Notes under the pieces: model-generated
Database searches by the model: none
What the model was told of the DNA's origin: nothing
Seen by the model: the letters and a program-made list of their open reading frames with translations, nothing else
Assembly: GCF_036588685.1 (NCBI RefSeq)
Contig: NC_086386.1
Location: 19,488,931 to 19,552,930 of the forward strand
DNA length: 64,000 nt
DNA from: Mytilus trossulus
Lineage: Eukaryota; Mollusca; Bivalvia; Mytilida; Mytilidae
Direction: 5' to 3'
Shown here: one piece after another, positions 12,601 through 23,269 of the stretch
Numbering within the stretch: position 1 is the stretch's first letter
Layout: every line of letters starts with the position of its first letter
Position numbers and translations under genes: made by a program

Positions 12601-14172
12601 GTGATTGATTGATAAGTGGTTAGCACCACTTTCAGCACTTTTCCTTGGCTACATTGGTAATTATAATCTGAGACTACTATATGTGTACATGTTATAGTAG
12701 TCTCAGTTATAATGTACATTTATATTGGTGAGGAAGCAAGAGCGCCAGGAGAAATTTAGTGCATGTTCAAAAATTGGCATTATACCACTGTCCCAGGTTA
12801 GGGGGAGGGTTGGGATCCCGCTAACATGTTTAACCCCGCCACATTATGTATATATGTGCCTGTCCCAAGTCAGGAGCCTGTAATTCAGTGGTTGTCGTTT
12901 GTTTACATGATACATATTTGTTTTTCGTTCATTTTTTTTACCTAAATAAGGTCGTTAGTTTTCTCGTTTAAATTGTTTTACAACAAATAGAAGTTTTTAA
13001 CGACCTTGACTGGCTGTGCAGCCCTTGCACGGTCGGTGTTGTTTAACATTGTCTTATCTGGGCCTTTTATAGCTGACTATGCGCTATAGGCTTTGCTCTT
13101 TGATGAAGGCCGTTCAGTGATTTATAGTTATATAATATTTGTGGCATTCTGGTCTTTTGTGGATAGTTGTCTCATTAGCAATCATACCACATCTTCTTTT
13201 TTATATGGATATATATACAAGTACTATTATGTTTGACAACGGCTATAATACGTAAATCTATGGACCAATACAGATTGCCAGAAATGATGATGGATCCTAC
13301 CCGTAGCTAATCCAGCTAAAAATCTGTGAATTTGTGATCTTCATGTAGGTACATGTATAAGCCTCAGGACTTATAAATGTACCCTTATTAAGCATTAAAA
13401 CAGTTCAGGACCCTGGCCATCATAATTATTGTAAAATACAGTGGCAGTTTATAATTAGAGAAATTCATATCAATCTGAATCAAGTACAAAAATAAGTAAA
13501 AAATGTAATTAATAACCAAAAAGAATACACCAGTCTGAAGTGTTTTTTTTTATCAATTTATGAATGTGTTACACCTGTAGACATACATGTGTAGGGTCTA
13601 TCAGCATAGACAATGTCATTGATTTGAACATTTGGTTCTCACTATGACTTTATAATATAAGCATGAATTGAAATGTTGACTATTTGAAGTTGTACAAAGT
13701 AACATGTACACTATTCGAAATTGTGAAATCTGTGACAAAAACTAAAAAAATTTATACATGTATGACCTCACCTAGAATGATGTTTGTAGACTCTACAAGT
13801 TTTATGGTTTATACATTTATCAGACTTGTATCTCCTGAAATCTTCATATGCATCTTTAATAGCAGTCACTAGTAAAACAAATATCACTGGAATCATAGCT
13901 ATTTCTTTTCCAAATGCCGCAACTTGAGGTACCCAGTTCAAACATACCACAAATATGAAATACAAATTAGCGAATCGATGAAACTGTTCAAACAAATTCT
14001 TTGGTATAAAAGTTATTATTGAGTACTTTGTAGTCCTAATTCTATTTGATTTGAATGTCCTATTTGGGTGACCCTTTGCATTAGGGGCCAAGTCAGGTGG
14101 TTGAGTATGATTTGGTGTGACAGTGCGTGTCTTTGGTCCAGATTTGTTAGTCTTGTCGAAAAAGTTTCCCAT
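558..14172 (-). CDS. ATP10-like: Class V P4-ATPase (ATP10-type phospholipid flippase), N-terminal part, six exons, continues beyond window start
   Basis: P4-ATPases flip phospholipids from the outer to the inner membrane leaflet; class V (ATP10) members act mainly at the plasma membrane and endosomes. Exons: 13772-14172, 11193-10986, 5123-5041, 3383-3271, 2152-2021 and 688-558. All have AG acceptors and GT donors with matching phases, and total 1068 nt (356 codons). Seen in order: the family N-terminal motif around [18 protein letters not shown]1-TM2, the actuator-domain [10 protein letters not shown] motif, the [12 protein letters not shown] segment, [10 protein letters not shown] and [15 protein letters not shown]3, and the start of TM4 (FFTYIILFQ). 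The phosphorylated Asp (DKTGT) and the P, N and C-terminal regions would lie beyond position 1. ATP10 rather than ATP8/ATP11 is chosen because the wording around [13 protein letters not shown] and the LLRGCT block is closest to class V from memory; which vertebrate paralogue is closest is not decided. It sits head to head with COMMD8. Confidence 0.92.
2021..2152 (-). CDS. ATP10-like: Flippase coding exon 5 (TM3)
   Basis: A 132-nt exon beginning with [20 protein letters not shown] and continuing into TM3 ([18 protein letters not shown]). The acceptor is TTTTTCAG|GTCATG and the donor ATCA|GTAAGT. The last base A joins TG of exon 6 to give ATG (Met). Confidence 0.92.
2400..2610 (-). repeat. Dispersed repeat family A, partial reverse copy
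   Basis: It starts AAGATGTGGTATGAGTGCCA ATGAGACAACTCTCC and carries AACAGCAAGCTATAAAGGAC. It lies in flippase intron 4, about 370 bp from a forward fragment at 2975-3165. Confidence 0.65.
2975..3165 (+). repeat. Dispersed repeat family A, partial forward copy
   Basis: Diverged fragment with GTTTTCTCATTTATTTTACA, a CCTTTTATAGCT block, CTCATTGTTGAAGGTC, and an end AACACATCTTCTGACTTATA. It lies in flippase intron 4. Confidence 0.55.
3271..3383 (-). CDS. ATP10-like: Flippase coding exon 4
   Basis: A 113-nt exon encoding [20 protein letters not shown] and on to [17 protein letters not shown]. The [12 protein letters not shown] segment is one of the best conserved in P4-ATPases. The acceptor is TTAACAG|T and the donor GGAG|GTAACA; the split codon G+GT gives the Gly of GHETK at the junction with exon 5. 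Confidence 0.92.
5041..5123 (-). CDS. ATP10-like: Flippase coding exon 3
   Basis: An 83-nt exon encoding [20 protein letters not shown] then IYKFTGY plus two bases. It aligns with the FxPEKF...ECxxPNxxLxxFxG stretch of ATP10 proteins. The acceptor is TTTTTCAG|GAC and the donor AT|GTAAGT. It joins exon 2 in phase 0 and exon 4 through the split codon AT+T (Ile). Confidence 0.9.
5979..5997. repeat. Poly-C run (19 C)
   Basis: An uninterrupted run of 19 C on the plus strand in AT-rich intron sequence. Its length is prone to sequencing error. Confidence 0.95.
8395..8515 (+). repeat. Dispersed repeat family E fragment
   Basis: It contains TTTTTGAGCAATGACGTTGT and TATGAGTTTGACTGTCTCTC. Similar pieces lie at 30535-30640 (+) and 39335-39530 (-). 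The short open frame in it is also seen, decayed, in those copies, so it is treated as repeat and not as a gene. Confidence 0.6.
9698..9853. mobile_element. MITE with GGATCCAG-type inverted ends
   Basis: About 156 bp. The left end reads AGGGGTGGATCCAGC and the right end CTCTGGATCCGCCTCTG, which are near inverted complements. The interior is G-rich (GGGGGGAGGGGG), unlike the AT-rich intron around it. Short elements with these ends are common in invertebrate genomes. No coding capacity. Confidence 0.75.
10986..11193 (-). CDS. ATP10-like: Flippase coding exon 2 (actuator domain)
   Basis: This exon is split across stops in a simple six-frame view and shorter than an ORF cutoff, so it is found by translation between splice sites. 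It encodes [20 protein letters not shown] and then the [17 protein letters not shown] block, which includes the DGET dephosphorylation motif of the actuator domain. The acceptor is TTTTAG|T and the donor CAG|GTAATT; it starts with one base completing a codon and ends in phase 0. Confidence 0.93.
12668..12706. repeat. Perfect 14-bp-stem hairpin
   Basis: CTGAGACTACTATA (12668-12681) and its exact inverse TATAGTAGTCTCAG (12693-12706), separated by 11 bp. The same palindrome, without the spacer and with one change, lies at 57017-57042. Confidence 0.85.
12783..13206 (+). repeat. Dispersed repeat family A, nearly full copy
   Basis: It starts near CCCAGGTTAGGGGGAGGG and ends with TCATTAGCAATCATACCACA followed by TCTTCTTTTTTATAT. 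It matches 41885-42245 along its length. I recognise this family as very common in mussel sequence. It has no coding capacity and looks like a SINE- or MITE-like element. Confidence 0.8.
13772..14172 (-). CDS. ATP10-like: Flippase coding exon 1 (start codon exon)
   Basis: It encodes 133 residues plus two bases of the next codon. ATG at 14172 has A at -3 and G at +4, a good animal start context. After a polar N-terminus of about 45 residues come the family block [18 protein letters not shown]1, then TM2 and [16 protein letters not shown]. The donor reads AG|GTGAGG; the split codon AG+T gives Ser with exon 2. Confidence 0.93.
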
Positions 14173-14777
14173 TCTGACTCTTATAGTGCTGAATAAATCG
14201 TTTTGTTGTTTTTGTTATACTGTTATCAGTACAGTATCACTAGTTTCCGGTTATACTTATACCTTGCCAACACGTGAAAATATTATGAAAACACATTTCA
14301 AGAATAATCACAATAAACTAAATCAAATTCATCCTTTTCAAATATAAAAATTCCACAATCAAACTAATTTCCAATACAATTTACAATCTATTCATATGTT
14401 AACGTGCAGTTTTGCAATCCTTTTCAACCATGACCTGGAATGAAGGTAAAACCAATTCCGTCGTTCTATCATCTATGTCATGGTTTACAATACCGACATG
14501 GTTGACTTAATAATCAGTTGAAGACAACCATAACCTTAACGTTCGGGTGGACATCACCCAGGGTAACTTCCAAACACATGTCCCAAACTGGAATGCATTT
14601 TTTAATCGATTTTTACAACTCTTTTGTGTACATACACAACTACGTCACCACAACATAGATACCAGTCATAACGGCGAGATCGATTGGTCAAAGGTATACT
14701 AACGAGCCAATTAAAACGAAGTTGACAACAGGTGCTTGTTCAATCACGTGATTTCATGTTGAGCACATGATCTCAAA
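14173..14777. promoter_or_regulatory. Putative bidirectional promoter between the flippase gene and COMMD8
   Basis: These 605 bp separate two start codons facing away from each other. Visible sites: a CRE-like TACGTCA (14641-14647), ATTGG (14683-14687) and CCAAT (14707-14711), and the palindromic E-box TCACGTGA (14744-14751), 27 bp before the COMMD8 ATG. A second CACGTG lies near 14270. The sequence is less AT-rich than its surroundings, as expected of a promoter. Transcription start sites cannot be placed from sequence alone. Confidence 0.6.
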
Positions 14778-14846
14778 ATGACAGACCAGTCTCAGAGGGA
14801 GTGTCTTTTGTTTTTAGGAAAACTTGACTCTAAGCAGACCAAACGT
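14778..14846 (+). CDS. COMMD8: COMMD8 exon 1 (start codon)
   Basis: Twenty-three codons, MTDQSQRECLLFLGKLDSKQ then TKR, with an AAAATGA start context. The exon ends at CGT|GTACGC. The LLFLGKL segment corresponds to the short variable N-terminus before the LLHKIIDG block of human COMMD8. This exon was found by working back from the phase-0 start of exon 2, so it is slightly less certain than the others. Confidence 0.85.
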
Positions 14847-17800
14847 GTACGCTAAGCAAAAATAGAATTATACTCCACATATATGTCAACGTTTATTTAT
14901 TCTATTGAACGATAGTTCCCCTGGAAATTTTGCTGTTCGTGTTGGAACACATTTCTGAACTATTTTATAAACTATTTTACTATACTTCTTCTTAAGTACA
15001 TACATGTACACCTTATCGCTATTTGTCCGCCACTAAGGTTCCTGTAAATTATTACGTCAGAAAACAAAATATCTGATGCCACAACGGAAAAGTGCATGAT
15101 TGTTGTATGCGTCAAAAGGTCAAGCAGCCAGGATTAGGTTATGGTGTATTCTTCTTCCTGCTTACCAGTCGAACTCTATTAAAGTGTTATTGACTCGGGT
15201 GCATCTCAAACTATACCAATACTAGTCCAAAAAATAATGACTCATAAAACAGGCTATTTTTTTAGTTTTTGTTGTCACAAACAACAAGTAAGATCACATA
15301 ATTATTTGGGCTTTTTCTAGATCTTTTATTCCGTAAAGAACAAATACTGTTATTTTTGTTCTAATAGGAAGAATATTACAGAATATTTTCAACCCTGGGA
15401 ACCCTCACCCTGGATCAGCTACTGTATATAGAAATAATTATAAATACATGTACCTATAATTCTTTTATTCAAAACTTTGATAGAACATTTAGGAAAAATG
15501 CATATGTATAATGGACCTAAACAACCTAAATGTCATAAGGCAGAACAGTTTCATGGCCTATTTGTATCGAAACAATCCATGATCATTAATAATCTCCCAA
15601 ACTAGAAAAATACAATAAAAATAAATTCTTCACAATCATAATCATGATAATACAAAATCTGTTTCAATTGCAAAGTGCATTGGAACCTCTCTACAATCTG
15701 ATTTGAAATGGTCTAAAGAGTACTCAATCATTAAACAGTTAAGTTAATAATAGGGAATCCACTGTGTCCAAGGGGTTACTAATATCGCTTTATCTAAATT
15801 CATTATATCTGCAATGGAACACAAATAAAATCTACATGTATCTTGTAATTGTCAAAATAAAAGCATGTGTTCGTTTTCTTTGTAACTTGATTATTAATTT
15901 ATTTATTTAATCTTAGTTATCATAAGCATTTGCGAAAACTTAGTTGAATAATTTGACAAATGAATTGTCTATTTTTAGATAGTATTCTCCTGTCTGATTT
16001 GTTGATCTCTCTGTACAAGTGATATAAGCGATCTTAATCCGGATATCTCTCAGGGGTTAGAACCGTATTGGATTATAATATAACAGAAAAAAGCCTGAGG
16101 GTTATGCAATTACATGCATTTGATTATAATTGCTAATATAAAATGGCATCCAGCTATAAAAACTATAACAGTTTTGAATGATGGTGTAAGACAATTTAAC
16201 AATGGCGCAGGTCATTTGACGATGGGGCAAGACATTTGAACAATGGAGGGGGGCCATCGTTACACAGGCCATGGAGATCCCTGATGCAGAATTGGCATTC
16301 ATCTTAAAATCATCTTGGACTTAATCTATGTATTTTATTAGGAAAATAATATTGATGTCACTCCTTAAGAAAATGCATTGGGAAAACACACCTTTGTATA
16401 TATTTTTTTTTATCTATATACCAGATACATACAGGATATTTACATGTTTACAATAGAAAGTAGTCACTTAGAGTGGGGTGCTCATTTTTACCACATCTTT
16501 TCATGTTTTCTACAGTTTATGTTCAGGTCTAAATGTTTTTGAAGTATACTGATATTTCTATATGAAGATAACTTCAAACGCAAAATATTCTTAAGCTTGA
16601 AAACGTGTTTGTTTAAATATAATCATCTGAAAAGTAAGATTAAAGGTTGTTTGAAATTTTCTAATTTTTTGTCAATGGGGGACACATAATCGCCGTTTTT
16701 ACATATATTTTTAAAACCAAAAAAACGCAGCTTTAAACAACATTGATTAAATCAATTTCATTTTAGATGAATAGCAGACATTTCAAAGGTGTTAAAAGAA
16801 CTGAAATTTGGGGCATTCAGACAAAGAATTACTAAGAAATACTTTTTTTAATTTGTGTATTTTCTTCATGAGATTGGCCGAAAATCGTTGTCCATTTTTC
16901 GGTACTTTTCAGTAGGTGCCGCAATTTTGTCTCAGTTTTAAAAAAATAATCGTATTTGTTATATAATATCATTTACTGGTATATGTCTTTCATTTCAGCC
17001 ATCCCTTGAAGTTTTTACACCTCAAAATCATAAAACGGCGAAATTGTGTCCCCTGCAAATATGGGCACCCCACTCTACATATCATCCCAATAATTATACA
17101 AAATTTGAAAAAAAATGATAGACCTTGGAAAGTATGTACTACACATTTGCTCTTTAAGCAATTGCTGTTACTAGTAATGCAACATGATACCAAAATGTTC
17201 AAAGTACAAATTTTAATTCATTTTCTGCTATGAAAAATTTCCAATGTTTTTATTATAAATTCCTTTAGAACAAGTTCAGTGAAAGACAATGGTTTACTGG
17301 TGAAGTTTCAAAGTATGATATTAATTCAGATTGAATCCACAGTATTTCTTTATCTTTCAAGAGTATAAATGATCAGAATAAAAAATTTAAAAAAATAGTC
17401 TGAACATTTAACATGTTTAACTATCATACAATGTACATGTATACCAATTTACATGATTTAACTTCTTGATCAAAGCATTTTAAAGATTGTTTTTTTATAT
17501 TTATAGGTCCTTCACAGCATTGTTGATGGTATATGTAAACTTGGGCGAGCAATCTATCAAGAGTATGGAGAAGTGTTTACACTTCCAGAGTGGTGGAATT
17601 TGTCTGATGCCTATACAGGACTTGTAAAACAGATTGTTAAAGAAGATACTACAAAGGATCAGGTCAGAAACCCTACTGGACAAATAAATATTAATCATAA
17701 ACTTATCGGTTTAAGTTTTAGATTCACCATATGAATTGTATTCAATAAAGTAAAGGAAGGTAGTCTTTTTAAAAGCATAAAAATATAGTATATATACCAA

Positions 17801-20800
17801 TACACATAATTAACAGCGCCTGGTGATGTTTCATAGCCTGATCGGTTTCGGTCCTATATTGCCTATATTGCCTATTGAAGGTAGTTTTTTTACTTGATTG
17901 AAAAAAAAATGTTCTGAAGAAAAAAAACACAATATTTAAAAAAAAAACCCAACCCAACAACGATCATTATCCTTTATTTCATTTGCTGTGAAAAGACCTG
18001 CACATTTTTTAAATAGGATTTACAGATATTTTCAGTTAAGATTAATATGCAATATATATAAATTTATTCATTGAAGGTTAGCTAAAAAAAATCTTCATGA
18101 GATTAAGATCATGTTAACCAAATATTCAAGAGAAAATCTGATTATTAATTGACTTATTTCTATTTTCAATATTTTAAAATCTTTGTATTTAATAAAACTA
18201 GATCTCTTTACTGGCAAAATAGCGTTTTTTTGCTGAAAATGCATGGAATCTTTTTCACTGTACCATCCAGTCTTATATTATCTACCCTTGAATGCTGATT
18301 TTCCTTTTGTTACTATTACAATGAAGTGATATGGATCCACAAGATGGTTCAAAATGAAGACAGAATGTACAAAAGTATTGAATTATCCTTTATGGCAGAT
18401 TCTGTAGGAGATAAAAAGAGATCACAAAGCTTTCAAATTTTAGAGTTTAAGTGAAACTGATGAAATAAATCCAGAAAAGTGCTTTGAAATCACCAAACTT
18501 ACTGAGTTTCGTATTCATTTTAAATCTTGAGATTTCTACATGATGATGATATTGATATATTTAGAAAAAAATAATTTTCATATGCATCCTTTGTAGATAT
18601 TGGAGATATTGTCAGATTTACCTGATGGACATAAACAGATAGTGTTAGACGTGCTAAGTGTACGGAGAGATGATGTACGACAGTCATTAAAAACAGAAAC
18701 CAGTTCTATATCAGATGCAGTTCTCACTGACTTTGACTGGCAGGTTAAGGTTAGAAAACTTGAACTTTTTGAAATTAAGAAAGTGTCTTAAAATGAGTAT
18801 ATAAATAAGAAGACATGCGATTATGTCGTTTGAAGTTCAAGTCAAAGTCAGTTAAAAGAGCATTTTGTAAAAATAAAAAACTTTACTTCTATAGTATAGG
18901 ATTCTTTTACACATTTGTTGGGACCCTTACAAGAATAAAAGGATTTTTCGTCTACAATACAAAGTTTTAAAAAGTTTGCAAACATTTTAAAGTATCATAG
19001 GATTAAACCAAATAAATATGATAAAAAAAAATCATATTTTGGCTTCTTTCACGTACTACATTGATTTTGACCTGTACATTCTTTTAGTTGGTTTGCTGTC
19101 TTACAAGGCCTATATATTTGTATTTGTAGTTGGCCTTATCAAGTGATAAGATAGCCTCTGTCCAAGAACCCATTACATCATTAGACTTAGATGTCCAAAG
19201 TCAACAAGGCCAGAAAATACATTCCATAGAGTTAAACAGAGAAGATCTTAAAAAGTTAATCACAAGTTTAGAAGGTGCAAATAAGGTAAATACAATACAA
19301 ATATGCTAGGATGCTGCGAAAACAAATATGCTAGAATACTGTAGTTTCATTATCATTTGTTGGAAGCAAATTTCTATTGATTTCATTGCCAAAGGTGAAC
19401 CACAAATAAAATGTTCAACAAAATATAGATTTTCTATAGGCTAGTATATATATGCAGACTTTTGTATAACTAGGAACTAAAATATTCTCAAAAGTACAAA
19501 TCTTCCTCTATCCACAAAAATGAGTACCCATGAAAATAAATGACTGCACAGTAGTACTTAAAGTTGCCTTATTTAAATCCTGCGATTTCTAGTTTTACAG
19601 TTGTTTGATTTTGACATTCCATGATGATCAAATTTACCTCAGGGAAAATGTTTGTATGTTAATCATAGAATTACTGAAAAGAAGCCCCTTACATAAATTT
19701 CCTTGTACACAGTATTTTTATTCCTCTTTCTGTAGATATTAACAAGAGCTGTAAAATAAATATTCTTTATTTTTATTTCAAAATCCTATCAGTAAGATTT
19801 TTCATAAGATAATTTTTGTTTGTTTGTCTAGCTGTTTATAATCCTAATTAAATAGAAAAACTTAGTGTTATCTGTAGTTTAAGAATAGGCCTTGTAATCT
19901 TCATGCTTTATTTTAGGAAAAGTGTATTTGTTAGCTAACAAAAACTTTTATAGACGTAAATTTTTATGGTATATATAGAATAAATTTGTAATAGGTAGTT
20001 TTGTTGCATGTGGAATATCAAGACAGGCCCGTTAGGGCGAGTTTAGATATTCCACATGATATAGTCCGTATCAAAAACGAAACAACCTATTATTCTGTTT
20101 ATCAGTAATTATGACGTCACACAATGTATTGCCTATTATTTTCAGTGATACAGCCAGTAAGTTGATACTCAGTATCAACAATATTAGGCAGTAAGATCAA
20201 ATGGAAAACATACGAATTACCGATAAACTATAATCCCTCCCGTTGTATGTCCAACAAGACACTTTGTACAATAACTCACATATTTTGAAAACAAATTCTC
20301 ATCAACAAAAGGACTTAACAAAAGAAAGCTTTTGATTTTCTATGTTTTTCATTCCAGAGATATGAGATGTCTATTATTCTTGGAAATTTTTTGGACATTT
20401 TGCACATATATATGTTATATGCTTTGATTGATTTTCTCAAAACTGTTGTTTAGATTAATACTAGGCTACTCCTTTTTGATTTTAAACAATTTGTAATACC
20501 AGAGTTATGGGTCTTTTACAGTCAAATTTTATTTTCCAAATATTGTACCATAACTTGAGTATATTTGCAGTGATTTACTAAAAACTTAACACAATTGATG
20601 AAAGTGAAGACAGTAACATACCTTTTGATTGGTCATTCCAGAGTTTTGGGACTACTACCATAAGATTTTTCGGAAAAGTTTGACAAGTCTTACAAGAATG
20701 CTATGATGAAATTACTACAAACTTTAGACCATTTTTTTGATAAGGGATTTTAAAATTTTCTGGTTTGTCTTTTCAGAGTTATTAGACTTTTTAAGAGTCA

Positions 20801-21736
20801 TATATATTTTTTAAAAGTACAATACTTTAAGTCTATGTCTTAGTCTCATGCAAAATTCATTCCAGAATCTTTTACTAATTTCTGATAAGATGCCTTCTAA
20901 ATACATTGTACTCTATTTTATTCTGAGAAAATTTCAATATGCCAAAGATAAGTGCACCATGTCAGCTCTTGGATATAGGCTTATTTGTTATAACTGACAA
21001 ACTAACGAAGGGGATAAAATTGTAATGTTGTCCTAGTTGATCAGGAAACCTTTACAACATACTTTGTTTTTGTTTTTGTTTTTGTCAGCACAATACAGAT
21101 TTTATTTTATAAAGTGATGAACCTATATACTGGTAAAATAATCCAATTTCGAACCAAAAAGTTTTAATAAACTAGGACTAGTCATTTAGATTAATTTTAA
21201 TTTAAAGCTGAGGTCATTGAGACCTGACTTTTCCTTTAAACTTATCCAAGGTTTCAGTTGTCCATTTTAAAATTGTTATTTGTATTGTCAATCTCAATGT
21301 ACAGGAAATGGTGTATCCAATCTGTCTTTATGAATAATATAAAAAAAAAAGGAAACCAATTGATAAACAAATGCTGACAAAAAAAATGAGATGTGGTATA
21401 ATTGCCAACTAGACAAGTATCAACTAAAGTTCAAATGAAGTAGATGATATAAATTTATACAAGCAACTGTACAGACTTAAACAATGAGAAAAATCATGCT
21501 GTATGGTCAGTTGTAAATAGTCCCAACATGCAAAATATGAAAGAATTCTATTGAGTAAACTGACAGCCTAGTTTTAGTATAAACAAAGTCCATATATGTA
21601 AAGGATTTAAGAATTTTAGGACAGAACAAGCCATTCAAATTGTTTTCATCATAAGCTACTGCATTAGAATGTAAAGTCCAGTCTTAATCATGGCATTATT
21701 ATTTTATTTTAGGTTGTTCAACAGTTAAAGAGCTGA
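14778..21736 (+). CDS. COMMD8: COMM domain-containing protein 8 (COMMD8), complete, five exons
   Basis: COMMD8 is one of ten COMMD subunits of the Commander/CCC complex, which works with retromer/retriever in endosomal recycling and affects NF-kB and cullin regulation. Exons: 14778-14846, 17507-17662, 18597-18749, 19130-19285 and 21713-21736; every intron is GT-AG and all junctions are in phase 0. The spliced protein is 185 residues, close to the human length as I remember it (183). Matches to COMMD8 include LHSIVDGICKLGRAIYQEYG near the N-terminus, and at the start of the COMM domain TDFDWQVKLALSSDKIASVQ, then SLDLDV and SIELNREDLKKLITSLEGAN, ending in VVQQLKS. The conserved DFDWQVKLALSSDK run singles out COMMD8 among the COMMDs. 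Intron 1 holds a MITE and intron 4 a palindromic element. Confidence 0.95.
15009..15150 (+). repeat. Dispersed repeat family G, copy 1 (COMMD8 intron 1)
   Basis: CACCTTATCGCTATTTGTCC, then AAACAAAATATCTGATGCCA and GATTGTTGTATGCGTCAAAA. It aligns with 57137-57295, with a few small gaps. Confidence 0.7.
16469..17077. mobile_element. 609-bp MITE with TA-flanked inverted ends in COMMD8 intron 1
   Basis: The left end TAGAGTGGGGTGCTCAT (16469-16485) pairs with the right end ATGGGCACCCCACTCTA (17061-17077), with one mismatch over 17 bp. The outermost TA on both sides fits a TA target duplication, as in Tc1/mariner relatives. There is no transposase frame inside. Confidence 0.7.
17507..17662 (+). 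CDS. COMMD8: COMMD8 exon 2
   Basis: Fifty-two codons after TTTATAG, starting VLHSIVDGICKLGRAIYQEY and ending in KEDTTKDQ. The donor is CAG|GTCAGA. It forms the start of the helical N-terminal (HN) domain. Confidence 0.93.
18597..18749 (+). CDS. COMMD8: COMMD8 exon 3
   Basis: Fifty-one codons after CCTTTGTAG, starting ILEILSDLPDGHKQIVLDVL, then the VRRDDVRQSL helix, ending in TDFDWQVK at the start of the COMM domain. The donor is AAG|GTTAGA; the frame runs into intron sequence and meets a stop shortly after. Confidence 0.95.
19130..19285 (+). CDS. COMMD8: COMMD8 exon 4 (COMM domain)
   Basis: Fifty-two codons after TATTTGTAG, starting LALSSDKIASVQEPITSLDL and ending in LITSLEGANK. It covers most of the COMM beta-sheet and the start of the last helix. 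The donor is AAG|GTAAAT. Confidence 0.95.
19988..20096. repeat. Nested palindromic element in COMMD8 intron 4
   Basis: The inner stem CATGTGGAATATC and GATATTCCACATG is a perfect 13-bp match around a 26-bp loop that is GC-rich for this region. The outer ends AATAGGTAGTTTTGTT and AACGAAACAACCTATT are also near inverse. It may be a short MITE or a structured RNA when transcribed in the intron. Confidence 0.6.
21713..21736 (+). CDS. COMMD8: COMMD8 exon 5 (last codons and stop)
   Basis: Seven codons plus TGA after ATTTTATTTTAG, encoding VVQQLKS. Human COMMD8 ends in VVLQLK, so the small final exon is well supported despite its length. Confidence 0.9.
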   Translation, partial: VVQQLKS

Positions 21737-21934
21737 TGTAAGCTAACAGTGATGATACTTAATGATGAAAGATGATTTCCTGCTACGAGTAACAGTGCAA
21801 TTTTATGACATACTGATAGGGACCATATGGTTTTATATCCTAAAATGACAGTTGTATGATTAGTTTGATTTTTACATAAAAAAATGTAGTATATACTTAA
21901 GAGATTGGTAATATTATTCATGTGTATTACCTGA

Positions 21935-21944
21935 AATAAATAAA
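21935..21944 (+). promoter_or_regulatory. COMMD8 polyadenylation signal
   Basis: Two overlapping AATAAA hexamers lie about 200 bp after the stop codon, giving a short 3'UTR of roughly 220-240 bp. Confidence 0.6.
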
Positions 21945-21999
21945 GAGATAGACTACTTTTAAGCTTATGTTTTGATTAGAAAATATAGTCTAATCTTAA

Positions 22000-23269
22000 G
22001 CATTTTATATAAATAGAACTCTATTTAATGGTATCTTGAAAAGCCCTTGTACTCAGACATATGAATAATGGAAAACAAATATGTGGAAACTGGGACATAA
22101 GTTGCTGAATACAAGTGGAAGAAACAGAAAGGTATGAAGGCTTTTTGTGTTTGATCAAGGTTAATTTTGTATGGACTGCAGAAGCTAAATGAACAATAAA
22201 AAAAGGGGAAGGAAGATAGCAAATTACAATGAAAAAGAATGAGCAGAAGACAACCACAAAACTAATGAAGAAAATAAATGAACAATAGCCCCCAAAACAG
22301 AAAACTAAAGTTTGAGCCAAACAACCAGAAGTTGAACTCAGTAACTTTCTTATAAACTGCAACTCTTTTTCAAAGAAATTGTAGTAAAATGAAAGCCCTG
22401 GAAAAGATGAAACATATTGTTAACTTTGAGATACAATCCTCTTAATCAAGCACATCTGAAATGTCTCTTAACAGAAATTGAGTTTCACAAAGGAAGTTCT
22501 CAACATAATCTCAGTGTCAAAGAAAACTTAATTTAAAACCATTTTTTTTATAAAAATTAAACTGGATAGATGAGATCAAGTAGCTACCAAACTTTGAATT
22601 ATACAGTGAAAGATGTGATCTGTATAGCAAAATGTGGAGTTCAAAAAGTCCATCAAATAAACTGATATATTGTTATTGAAAACATCATCATTAATTATGT
22701 TAATTTTAGAGAGCATTTTGTATCCATCAAAAGGATTATTCATTAGGCATGGTTTATCCATTTCCAAAACAACAATAATTATACCTACATGAAAATTGAA
22801 TTTTCTCTAAACTTTGAGAATTGCCTTGTAAACTGCTGTCAACGCCATCCATTGTTTAATTATGCAGAAATGTGATGTACTTCGTCCATATTGAGACATT
22901 TTCTCAGCTTGTATCCACTGACATCATCACAATCACGTGACCGGTATTTAATTAAAAATCAAAGATAACGACAAGTGCTGGATTGTTTGACCATAAAAAG
23001 TCTGTTTAATGAGGTTTTGACAAGAAATATAAATTAAAATATGTTTTTTTTACCAATATATATTTATTAATTGAAAAAAAAATTAAAAAAATTGTGTCAC
23101 GTCTCCTTTAATGATTCAAAAGAAGGACTAACTTCTTGAAATTTACAATATGAAATCCTTGTGTTAAGGGGGTGTATTATACTATTTTGTTTTACTGCAC
23201 TAGATGCACATTTCAACAATTGATATTTTATTGTGTGTCTTTTTATGTGGTGATGCTACAATTTTATAT
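22000..23269. other. Region downstream of COMMD8, no gene seen
   Basis: AT-rich sequence. Minus-strand frames near 22021-22362 lack similarity to anything I know and have the low-complexity composition of chance frames. No repeat family is recognised before 23270. Confidence 0.5.

Larger units (their letters stand above)
11194..13771. other. Flippase intron 1 (2.6 kb)
   Basis: AT-rich intron containing the 12668-12706 hairpin and a nearly full family A repeat (12783-13206). Palindromic TACATGTA motifs are frequent. No other coding signal is seen. Confidence 0.6.

Noticed and set aside
22021..22362. 113-codon minus-strand hydrophobic frame downstream of COMMD8
   Set aside because: Two frames are open in the same place, the peptide is low-complexity, and no domain or splice support is seen.
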